Source: a candidate division BRC1 bacterium ADurb.Bin183
GTDB lineage: Bacteria; Sumerlaeota; Sumerlaeia; MWCT01
Direction: 5' to 3'
NCBI GenBank assembly: GCA_002070185.1
Contig: MWCT01000008.1
Coordinates: 121,625 to 154,552 of the forward strand
DNA: 32,928 nucleotides
Part shown: piece after piece, positions 25,807-32,928 of the stretch
How positions within the stretch are numbered: position 1 is the stretch's first letter
How the letters are laid out: the number at the start of each line of letters is the position of its first letter
Translations under genes and position numbers: made by a program
The notes under the pieces: model-generated
What the model was told of the DNA's origin: nothing
Databases searched by the model: none
The model's input: the letters and a program-made list of their open reading frames with translations, nothing else

Positions 25807-27153
25807 TCAAATCCCGGATTTATCATCCCCATTTTTTTGGCTTGTGATAAATTCCATCAAAATTAAAAACAATCCGATACCCAAGCCAAGAACTATTGAG
25901 ATAATCAGATTTTGCATAAGTTTGGGAGAAACAGCCAAAGGATTGGGCGCCGCCCAGTCCAAAACAACGATGCTTGTCGCGGATGCAGTCCGCTTGGATG
26001 CGGCAATTTGTGCTTCCGCCATCTTTTGAACCTGAAGATCAAGCGCTTTTGCCAGCCCAAGATATTCGGCATACATGCTGTTCATCACAATCAACTGGCT
26101 CATCTTATTGTCATAACTGGCAAGAGAGTTGGCGAGTTCCTGTTGTGCTTTTTCCATGGCAGCAAGCGATTCGCGTTCGCCGGTGAGAATGATTTCGATT
26201 TCCGACCTAAACGCATTTTCCTCATCTTTAATCTTCTCACGAACATCCATGACCTCGCGGGCGGAATCATTATAAGATGTTCTGACTTCGCTTAACTTTG
26301 TTTTCAGATTGGATATTTTTGTCTTGATGGCGATAACAATAGGATAATTGACATAATCAGAAGGCAAGGACAAGGCATCCGAACTTTGAAGTGTTTTTTC
26401 CAGCGAGGCAATAAGGGCTTTCTTCTTGGCAATCTCCGCTTTGCCATCTTCATATTCCCGGCGGATAAACTCCAATTCCGGAAACAATCGGATGGATGAT
26501 TTGCCCACATTAAACAACTCAGGCAAAAGACCGTTGCTATGCCCGCTGAATTGCGAAATACGCTCAAGAGAACGTTTGGCGGTGGCTGATGTCTCCTGAA
26601 CTGCGCTATCCAGCATTGCAACCGTTGACCGCGCCTGTTCAGAACGAATCTTGGAAACAACATCAAGATAGGCGTTCACAAGCGCATTTGTCGCCACTGC
26701 AGCTTTTTCAGGAGATGCGTCCGTCACCTGAACAAAAAACATATTGGACTCGCCTATTCCGTTGCCCGTGAAAGTCGTTTTGCCCATGCTGGAACGTGAA
26801 GAAATAGTTACCTTGGCAAGGAACGATTGTATTTCGCTGGGCGCAACAGATTGTTCCGGTTTTTTCTCAATAACAGACAACGCCTTTGTTAAAACGGCGT
26901 TGCTGATAAAGATTTCCTTTTGTGTTTCCAAAAACATCTTCCGTTCTTGCTGCGAGCGCACATCAAGAAGATACGGATTATCCTCTTTTTGCGGTTCAGC
27001 CAGAATACGGGCGGTGGCTTGGTATTTCTTTGGCGATATCAAAGACACCAGCATCACAATCACAACCGTCACCGCCAAACAGGCAATAAGAACCTGTTTT
27101 CTATCAAGGGCAACTGACGCAAAAGATGGCGAATTATTCACATTTTTTCCCAT
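25807..27153 (-). CDS. Wzz/GumC-like polysaccharide chain-length determinant, no kinase domain
   Basis: 448 residues. A membrane segment (about 20-40) is followed by SPKKYQATARILAEP, the usual Wzz periplasmic start, a long alpha-helical, coiled-coil-rich periplasmic region (about 60-400), and a second membrane segment (about 415-438) preceded by NPLAVSPKLMQN. The C-terminus ends shortly after it without Walker motifs or a tyrosine cluster, so there is no BY-kinase. It should regulate polymer length and bridge to the outer-membrane exporter. The start is ATG 27153, set by AAGGGGG five bases upstream. The longer frame to 27210 begins inside the exporter gene. Confidence 0.88.
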   Translation of the reverse strand: MGKNVNNSPSFASVALDRKQVLIACLAVTVVIVMLVSLISPKKYQATARILAEPQKEDNPYLLDVRSQQERKMFLETQKEIFISNAVLTKALSVIEKKPEQSVAPSEIQSFLAKVTISSRSSMGKTTFTGNGIGESNMFFVQVTDASPEKAAVATNALVNAYLDVVSKIRSEQARSTVAMLDSAVQETSATAKRSLERISQFSGHSNGLLPELFNVGKSSIRLFPELEFIRREYEDGKAEIAKKKALIASLEKTLQSSDALSLPSDYVNYPIVIAIKTKISNLKTKLSEVRTSYNDSAREVMDVREKIKDEENAFRSEIEIILTGERESLAAMEKAQQELANSLASYDNKMSQLIVMNSMYAEYLGLAKALDLQVQKMAEAQIAASKRTASATSIVVLDWAAPNPLAVSPKLMQNLIISIVLGLGIGLFLILMEFITSQKNGDDKSGI

Positions 27154-27184
27154 AGGAGCCCCCTTAGCTTTATTATTTTGGCAG

Positions 27185-28645
27185 TTAGTTATTAATTTGA
27201 TACACTGCATTCAAATTAGATGGAACGATAGTCCAAAGCCCATCTTTGAAATACGTCTGCGCAAAACGATCTATATCGCCGATAATGGAGTTGGGCACAT
27301 AGACAAGATCCCCCGGTTGAAGCATCGGGTCGCGCGGTGCATAATCATGAGGACTATCATAGTTTCTCGGATTCATCACCGCTTTCAAGTCCACGTTCAG
27401 AACAATAGGTTCATTATCGGAGCCTCGCCGTAAAACCAGAATCTGAGATTCATTAGCACCGGCATTGATGCGACCGCCCATTGCAACCGCTTGACTTGCG
27501 GTGATACCGGTTTCCGCATCAAGCGGAATCCGACCCGGCTTTTCCACAGCGCCGAGAACATAAACAAAACGATCTATCGCTTTAGGAACATAAATAATGT
27601 CCCCTCGGCGAATGGTGGTATTTTCTGCAGGGTCAAAAGTCATTCTCCATTTTTCAAAATCCAAAACAAACCGGCGCTCGCCCTCCACACCGCTCTTTGC
27701 CACAAGGACATGGCGTCTATCTGCCTCGTTGCTAAATCCACCCTGTAAAGCAATAGTGCGCCAGACATCGTCATGTTCCTGAACAACCACCGGTCCCGGT
27801 CTTAAAACTGCGCCCATGACATATGCCAGAGGAGCTTTGACTTCCAACAAAACAACCGTAACATCAATATCCAAAACCCCAACGGATTTGTATTTCTCCA
27901 AAATGGCGGCGCTCGCCTGCGGAACGGTCAACCCGCCCAACAAAACATCCCCAATCAAAGGAAGCGAGATGTATCCATCAGGACGCACCGGCTCCATACG
28001 GCTCTGACCGCGGGGCGCCGTTGTGATAGCTCTTTTCAGCTCCTCAATAGCCCAGTTGGATTTGACAACAGAGACCTCAACTATCGGGTCTTTCAAGAAC
28101 TTAGAATAACGCTGCGTGATTTCATTTCCAACATCTGATGTCGTTTTACCATAAACATCAACCTCGCCAATCATAATAAGGTTGATTTTGCCGTCCACTC
28201 TCACCGTTTCTTTGCGATTCATCTGCGGCGTGTAATAAAAATTTATTTCCAGTTCATCCATGATGTTGATACGGTAAGGCTCGTCGCGTTTTTCTGCTTT
28301 CAATTGGTAAATGATTTCGAGAACGTCGCCAGGACCAAGACGATAATTAGCCGTATCGGAAAATTCAAACCTGTCCTTCACCGGTTCAAGAACGGCGTCT
28401 GCTGGGAACATTTTAAAATCAAGCCGATTTTCCTCCGAGATAACCTTTCCCGCCGTCTGGAAACGATCAACAGAAAATCTGCGATTTTCCATACGCCCGG
28501 GATAATTGGGCGGAGGCACTTCCTGATTGCCGTGATATGGTTTGTATTGCTTCTTACTGCATCCAAAAACCAGCGTAAAAAGCAATAACAATAAAACAGC
28601 GCGATGCAAAACTCCCGACGCGACAAAACGAATTTGTGTCCGCAT
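27185..28645 (-). CDS. Wza-like polysaccharide export lipoprotein (SLBB domains)
   Basis: 486 residues. The signal peptide ends in a lipobox (L-V-F-G-C29), placing it in the outer membrane. The polysaccharide-export domain begins at YRLGPGDVLEIIY. It is followed by soluble-ligand-binding beta-grasp (SLBB) segments such as YVMGAVLRPGPVVVQEHDD and YVLGAVEKPGRIPLDAETG. At 486 residues it is longer than E. coli Wza (about 379). The extra length includes a second KINLIMIGEVDVYGKT / YISLPLIGDVLLGG strand pair, which suggests a duplicated export or SLBB unit. ATG 28645 is chosen because an AGGGGGAG run lies just upstream. ATG 28663 and TTG 28675 are possible but weaker. It stands 31 bp before the wzz-like gene, forming the export half of the locus. 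Confidence 0.88.
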   Translation of the reverse strand: MRTQIRFVASGVLHRAVLLLLLFTLVFGCSKKQYKPYHGNQEVPPPNYPGRMENRRFSVDRFQTAGKVISEENRLDFKMFPADAVLEPVKDRFEFSDTANYRLGPGDVLEIIYQLKAEKRDEPYRINIMDELEINFYYTPQMNRKETVRVDGKINLIMIGEVDVYGKTTSDVGNEITQRYSKFLKDPIVEVSVVKSNWAIEELKRAITTAPRGQSRMEPVRPDGYISLPLIGDVLLGGLTVPQASAAILEKYKSVGVLDIDVTVVLLEVKAPLAYVMGAVLRPGPVVVQEHDDVWRTIALQGGFSNEADRRHVLVAKSGVEGERRFVLDFEKWRMTFDPAENTTIRRGDIIYVPKAIDRFVYVLGAVEKPGRIPLDAETGITASQAVAMGGRINAGANESQILVLRRGSDNEPIVLNVDLKAVMNPRNYDSPHDYAPRDPMLQPGDLVYVPNSIIGDIDRFAQTYFKDGLWTIVPSNLNAVYQINN

Positions 28646-28807
28646 CTCTCCCCCTCTTTTCATACATGATTTCAAAACTCTGTTGGCTTATTTTTCATTT
28701 GCGCCATCAGAGATTGCTCCCCATGTTCGAATCCCAAATCAAAACGCGATTAACCTATAAACCAATCCTAAATGATTATCACCAGTCAAGAAAAGTATAA
28801 CCAGTAA

Positions 28808-29212
28808 TTAATTATTTTGTTTTACCCCTCGACTAAGATAAGTCTTGCCGCGAATCACTGTTTCCATAGCATCGGCAAGTTCTTCAGCGGCGAATTTCTT
28901 AGTCAGATAGCCCAAAGCGCCGCATTTGAAAGACCTGTTTGCAAAATGTTCTTCATCGTGAATGCTTAACATGATTACGTGAACGTTTGGCTTTTCCTTT
29001 TTAATACGGGATAAAACTTCAAATCCGCCCATTTTGGGCATGGAAATATCTAAAAGCACCAAATCATAATCATTCAAAAATATTTTATTCATCGCCTCTT
29101 GACCATCGCCGGCTTCTTCCGAATAAGCATCGCGATAAATTTCAGATACCATTTGCCGAATGCCTTGGCGAACGTCCGGATGATCGTCAACGATTAATAT
29201 TCGATGTGCCAT
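28808..29212 (-). CDS. Single-domain response regulator (receiver domain only)
   Basis: 134 residues, a lone receiver domain. Acidic pocket D9-D10, phosphoacceptor D55 in LVLLDISMP, the switch Ser83 in MLSIHDE and Lys105 in GYLTKK are all present, so it should be phosphorylatable. The sequence is of the NarL/FixJ type, but the helix-turn-helix output domain is missing: the protein ends about 13 residues after the last receiver helix. No histidine kinase is in the window. ATG 29212 (AAAGAG nine bases upstream) gives the standard MxHRILIVDD start. It lies 162 bp before the export genes on the same strand, suggesting a role in controlling polysaccharide output through protein contacts. Confidence 0.85.
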   Translation of the reverse strand: MAHRILIVDDHPDVRQGIRQMVSEIYRDAYSEEAGDGQEAMNKIFLNDYDLVLLDISMPKMGGFEVLSRIKKEKPNVHVIMLSIHDEEHFANRSFKCGALGYLTKKFAAEELADAMETVIRGKTYLSRGVKQNN

Positions 29213-29239
29213 AAACTGCATCTCTTTCGAATCTCAGGC

Positions 29240-29281
29240 AAAAATGCGCGCCAGCCATCTTATTAAAAAGATGGCTGGCGC
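29240..29281 (-). terminator. Intrinsic terminator of the large NHL-repeat gene
   Basis: A perfect 14-bp stem (29248-29261 with 29268-29281), loop of 6 bases, then on the minus strand three bases and five Ts (29244-29240). It starts 16 bp after the stop codon at 29297. The other strand has a weaker T4 after the stem. Confidence 0.8.
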
Positions 29282-29296
29282 TGCCTTTTCAATCAA

Positions 29297-32200
29297 TTAA
29301 TGACCGACACCCCTTAAAGCATGATTCAAACGATCGGAGATAAACAAATCGCCGGCAGAGTTGACAACAATCCCAACAGGATAATTTAATTGCGCCAGCG
29401 TTGCCAACCCCGTATCTCCGAAATAGCCCGCAGTGCCTGTGCCGGAATAAGTTGTGATAATGCCAGAGGCATCCACCATACGGATACGATGATTGCCGTA
29501 ATCCGCAATGTATAGCACGCCGCCGGGACCAAGCGCCACATCAGCAGGCTGTTTCAGTTTTGCGCTTGTCGCAGGTCCGCCGTCTCCGTCAAATCCGGAA
29601 AGATTGCTGCCGGCCACCGTTGTGATGATACCCATCGTGTCAACCTTTCGAACCTTGCCCTGACCGAATGCTGCTATGTAGAGCGTTCCATCAGAAGCAA
29701 CAGCAAGTCCGCGGGGTCCCGTCAGAGGTGTGGTCTTGGCGTCCACATTCTCCGCGCCTTGACCTGTTAGACCGTTGCCCGCAACCGTGTCAATGACGCC
29801 GGTTACAAGGTCCACGCTCCTGACGCGGTTGTTTGAGTTGTCTGAAATATAAAGGATGTCACCGTAAACAATCACACTGTCCGGATTGTTCAATTGCGCT
29901 GAGGTCGCCTGCATTCCATCGCCGCTGAATCCCGCCGTGCCGTTGCCCGCCACAGTTGTGATGATGCCGTTTGGCGCAACACAGCGAACCACATGATTGT
30001 ATTGATCTGTAATGTACAGATTGCCCGTTGCATCCAGCGCCACATCCGTCGGGAAGTTCAGCTGGGCATCCGTTGCCAGTCCGCCATCGCCCGAATAACC
30101 GCGATTTGCCATCTTGCCCGCAATGGTCACAATGCTCCAGTCTGCGGAGATTTTGCGCACTCGATGGTTAGAGCGATCAGCGATAATCAGATTGCCCATG
30201 GAATCCAAAGTGATGCCGCCGGGATAATTCAATTGAACCAAACGAGCATCAGGACCGTCGCCGTTGAACCCATTGGCTCCCGTTCCCGCAATGGCATCAA
30301 TGATACCAGTTTCAATATCGGGGAAATCTGCCGGCTTCTTCGGATCCTCAAGGTCCATCCAGCGAATTCTCTGGTTATAGCGGTCCACAATATGCAAAAT
30401 GTTGTCGGTGCCTATGGCGATGCCAGTCGGATGATTCAGCATCGCTGATGTTCCCAGAATGCCGTCGCCATTGTAGCCAGCAATGCCTGTGCCTGCTACA
30501 GTAATAATGTATCCCGTCTGGGCGTCAATCTTCCTGATTTTATGGTTATACTCATCCGCAATATAGAGGTTGTCGTGTGTGTCAAAGGCGATGCTGTAGG
30601 GCTTGTAGAGATACGCATCCTCGGCTAAACCGCAATCTCCAAGCGGGCTGTTGCCGCCCCTGCCAGTCACGGTGTAAATCTTGCCCCCCACGATCTTGCG
30701 AACAAGATTGTAACCATTTTGCTCAGTGAAATAAATCGTTCCGTCGGAACTTTGGGCAATATCATGAATCCATTCAATTGAAGTGCTCGTCGTTATGTCG
30801 CCATCATCGGCATGTCCCGGCAATCCATTGCCCATCACAGTTGTGATAATACCCGTGGCGGCATCAACTTTGCGCATGGCAAAATTGAATGTGTCTGCAA
30901 TGTAAATATTGCCGGCAACATCCACAAAAACACCGCGCGGACGATACAATTGAGCAAGTGTTGCAGGACCGCCATCGCCGGAATAGCCTTCCGTGCCGTT
31001 GCCAGCCACTGTTGTGATGATGCCCGTCAGCATATCCACCTTGCGGATGGTGCTATTGCCCAGTTCGGCAATATAAAGGTCTGTCCCGCGAACATAAACA
31101 TCCGATGGGAAGTTCAGTTGCGCATCGGTTGCCGGACCGCCGTCGCCGCTATATCCACGCGGACCCGGCTTGCCAGCAACGGTCGTAATGATGCCCGTCA
31201 GTTTATCAATGCGGCGAACCATGTGATTTGAGTAATCCGCAATGTAAACATTATTCTCCTGATCCAAAGCCACCTGCATCGGATTATACAGTTTGGCGGT
31301 GGTGGCAGGAACGCCGTTTCCATAATATCCCCCATCGCCCGTTCCGGCTTCCGTATCAATGGTGTAAGTCAAACCGCAAAAATCATCCAATGTCGGCGGC
31401 GTTTCAACGTTCTTGATGAGCGGCGTATAGCCTGAATCGCAAAGGTCGGCGACGCCATCTTGATCTATATCGCAGCAGGCGATGTTCTCAACAATCCCGC
31501 CATCCATAGCTTCTATCGTAATGACCGCCGTAAAGACGATTACCTGAGTGCTGCCAGCGGGCAGGGCAATATCGCGAACATCGAGCGTCATCGCATTGGA
31601 GTGCGTAATATCTGCGCCGATAGGATAGATGATGTAATCCAAATTTGCCAGCCCTATCGGCAACATATCAAGCACGTCAACAACGAGTCCAACAGTCGGA
31701 GACTCATTAGTTATCTTAATTGTAAAGACCAGCGTATCGCCGATATCAACCACACCCAGCTCATTCGTATCTGTGAACATAACGCCGTCCGACTTCTCGA
31801 ATTTGACATCAGGAGTGGGTGTTGGAGTTGGGGTTGGAGTTGGGGTTGGCGTTGGAGTCGGCGTATTAGTCGGAGTTGGAGTTGGGGTTGGTGTTGGAGT
31901 CGGTGTTGGAGTTGGTGTCGGTTGAGGCTCCTGATAGCCCACTGGAGCAGCCGCGGCATTTGAACCGCCGGGGACGATAACCGTCTGCGGATCGCTGCCA
32001 GCCGTTAAGACCGAGCCAGCCGGAAGAGTTGTCTCGTCAATATTCGCAGTCGTGCTTCCCGCAGGCACTGTCGCCGTGTAATTGCCATTGACATCCGTCG
32101 TCACAGTCTGCGTGCCGCCGAGGCTGTCGGTGATAACCACATCAACCCCCGCCAAATCCGGCTCGCCCGCATCCTGAACGCCGTTGCCGTTTATATCGTT

Positions 32201-32928
32201 AAATATATGACCGGAAATCGTGCCCTGCTGCTGATAGCCCACAGGGTCGGTTGCCGCGTTTGAACCGCCGGGGACGATAACCGTCTGCGGATCGCTGCCA
32301 GCCGTCAAGACAGAGCCAGCCGGAAGAGTTGTCTCGTCAATATTCGCCGTCGTGCTTCCCGCAGGCACTGTCGCCGTGTAATTGCCATTGACGTCCGTCG
32401 TCACAGTTTGCGTGCCGCCGAGGCTGTCGGTGATGACCACATCCACCCCCGACAAATCCGGCTCGCCCGCATCCTGAACGCCGTTGCCGTTTATGTCGTT
32501 AAAGATATGGCCGGAGATTGTCCCCTGCTGTTGATAGCCCACTGGGTCGGTTGCCGCATTGGAACCGCCGGGGACGATAACCGTCTGCGGATCGCTGCCC
32601 GCCGTCAAGACAGAGCCTGCCGGGACGGTTGTCTCGTCAATATTCGCAGTCGTGCTTCCCGCAGGCACAGTCGCCGTGTAATTGCCATTGACATCCGTCG
32701 TCACAGTCTGCGTGCCGCCGAGGCTGTCGGTGATGACCACATCAACACCCGCCAAGTCAGGCTCGCCCGCATCCTGAACACCGTTGCCGTTTATGTCGTT
32801 GAATATATGTCCCGAAATCGTGCCTTGTTGCTGATAACCGACAGGGTCGGTTGCCGCGTTGGAACCGCCGGGGACGATAACCGTCTGCGGATCGCTGCCA
32901 GCCGTCAAGACAGAGCCAGCCGGAAGAG
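29297..32928 (-). CDS. Giant secreted repeat protein: SdrD-B-like repeats, Pro-Thr linker, DUF11-like domain, 12 NHL repeats (5' end outside window)
   Basis: About 1,209 C-terminal residues are visible. The frame stays open to the right edge, so the true start is outside; the first in-frame TTG at 32908 is internal. In protein order there are three full and one partial 100-residue SdrD-B-like repeats ([20 protein letters not shown], then a [15 protein letters not shown] core; calcium-type Asp/Asn loops). A Pro-Thr linker follows (31814-31927), then a DUF11-like beta domain (about 31400-31805, [15 protein letters not shown]). Twelve NHL repeats come last (29297 to about 31395) of the form [20 protein letters not shown]...LYIADxxNHRIRKVD. 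No C-terminal anchor, sorting or PEP-CTERM signal is seen; it ends in the last blade. NHL propellers bind proteins, glycans or RNA. An adhesin or surface-stalk role is likely but unproven. Confidence 0.85.
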   Translation of the reverse strand, partial: LPAGSVLTAGSDPQTVIVPGGSNAATDPVGYQQQGTISGHIFNDINGNGVQDAGEPDLAGVDVVITDSLGGTQTVTTDVNGNYTATVPAGSTTANIDETTVPAGSVLTAGSDPQTVIVPGGSNAATDPVGYQQQGTISGHIFNDINGNGVQDAGEPDLSGVDVVITDSLGGTQTVTTDVNGNYTATVPAGSTTANIDETTLPAGSVLTAGSDPQTVIVPGGSNAATDPVGYQQQGTISGHIFNDINGNGVQDAGEPDLAGVDVVITDSLGGTQTVTTDVNGNYTATVPAGSTTANIDETTLPAGSVLTAGSDPQTVIVPGGSNAAAAPVGYQEPQPTPTPTPTPTPTPTPTPTNTPTPTPTPTPTPTPTPTPDVKFEKSDGVMFTDTNELGVVDIGDTLVFTIKITNESPTVGLVVDVLDMLPIGLANLDYIIYPIGADITHSNAMTLDVRDIALPAGSTQVIVFTAVITIEAMDGGIVENIACCDIDQDGVADLCDSGYTPLIKNVETPPTLDDFCGLTYTIDTEAGTGDGGYYGNGVPATTAKLYNPMQVALDQENNVYIADYSNHMVRRIDKLTGIITTVAGKPGPRGYSGDGGPATDAQLNFPSDVYVRGTDLYIAELGNSTIRKVDMLTGIITTVAGNGTEGYSGDGGPATLAQLYRPRGVFVDVAGNIYIADTFNFAMRKVDAATGIITTVMGNGLPGHADDGDITTSTSIEWIHDIAQSSDGTIYFTEQNGYNLVRKIVGGKIYTVTGRGGNSPLGDCGLAEDAYLYKPYSIAFDTHDNLYIADEYNHKIRKIDAQTGYIITVAGTGIAGYNGDGILGTSAMLNHPTGIAIGTDNILHIVDRYNQRIRWMDLEDPKKPADFPDIETGIIDAIAGTGANGFNGDGPDARLVQLNYPGGITLDSMGNLIIADRSNHRVRKISADWSIVTIAGKMANRGYSGDGGLATDAQLNFPTDVALDATGNLYITDQYNHVVRCVAPNGIITTVAGNGTAGFSGDGMQATSAQLNNPDSVIVYGDILYISDNSNNRVRSVDLVTGVIDTVAGNGLTGQGAENVDAKTTPLTGPRGLAVASDGTLYIAAFGQGKVRKVDTMGIITTVAGSNLSGFDGDGGPATSAKLKQPADVALGPGGVLYIADYGNHRIRMVDASGIITTYSGTGTAGYFGDTGLATLAQLNYPVGIVVNSAGDLFISDRLNHALRGVGH
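31814..31927 (-). repeat. Hexamer microsatellite encoding Pro-Thr linker
   Basis: The + strand is a run of GTTGGA-like hexamers with third-position changes, encoding about 38 alternating Pro/Thr residues on the minus strand, interrupted once by Asn. Such linkers are extended and often glycosylated. The hexamer structure preserves the reading frame on slippage. Confidence 0.85.
31940..32928 (-). repeat. 300-bp tandem repeats (SdrD-B-like units)
   Basis: The period is exactly 300 bp (100 codons): the segment at 31981 recurs at 32281, 32581 and 32881. Comparing 31981-32280 with 32281-32580 by eye I count 18 differences (about 94% identity), only one of which changes a residue (Ala/Ser). The array runs off the window, so the copy number is unknown. 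Confidence 0.92.

Noticed and set aside
29993..30448. 151-residue antisense frame, and similar ones at 30812-31231 and 31460-31963
   Set aside because: Repeat-bearing genes give repeated antisense frames; these mirror NHL blades and the Pro-Thr linker and have no independent features.
31814..31927. Short regular repeats that could suggest a CRISPR array
   Set aside because: They are contiguous hexamers with no spacers, within a coding frame for Pro-Thr.

Overview
The window looks like a chromosomal segment of an uncultured Gram-negative bacterium. Evidence for an outer membrane is a Wza-type export lipoprotein (27185-28645) next to a Wzz-type chain-length protein. Base composition is moderate. 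TTG starts are used at least three times (5834, 11460, 24783), supported by ribosome binding sites or by protein N-termini. Secreted proteins with SdrD-B-like repeats, Pro-Thr linkers and NHL propellers are common in large-genomed environmental lineages, but I cannot assign a phylum from sequence alone. I saw no tRNA, rRNA, CRISPR array, insertion sequence or phage gene.

Left part (1-14459), housekeeping and small-molecule genes. A cut-off sugar-type ABC solute-binding lipoprotein (-) diverges from a short AMP nucleosidase (+). A Gfo/Idh/MocA oxidoreductase (-) follows. Then comes a compact four-gene minus-strand operon: thymidylate-kinase-like protein A, its paralogue B with a P-loop Lys-to-Arg change, a ROK sugar kinase, and a stand-alone HD domain like the C-terminus of exopolyphosphatase. 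The operon has a good promoter (5690-5717) and a plausible terminator (2541-2584). Divergent from it are two overlapping CorC/HlyC-type membrane proteins. Next are a secreted LamG-like/thioredoxin-like protein that has lost its CXXC, purB, an M48 membrane protease, and a DUF2851 protein whose motifs hint at a PD-(D/E)XK-like fold with a C-terminal Cys cluster.

Right part (14462-29212), an exopolysaccharide/O-antigen locus, all on the minus strand. In transcription order it encodes a lone receiver-domain response regulator, Wza-like exporter, Wzz-like protein, methyltransferase, Wzx-type flippase, GT2, a fused GT4-GT4 protein, O-antigen ligase/polymerase, GT2, methyltransferase and an AsnB-like amidotransferase. 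Many junctions are ATGA or TGATG overlaps. Between the export genes and the assembly genes lies a 13-bp hairpin with a T7 tract, and a near-consensus promoter (TTGACC-17-GATAAT) is embedded in the same hairpin. This predicts that upstream transcripts stop there while a fresh transcript starts for the assembly genes. No initiating phosphoglycosyl transferase and no tyrosine autokinase are present.

Right edge (29297-32928, -): the C-terminal part of a very large, presumably secreted protein. It has 100-residue SdrD-B-like repeats (exact 300-bp period), a Pro-Thr linker, a DUF11-like domain and twelve NHL repeats, enough for two six-bladed propellers. It ends at a strong hairpin terminator.
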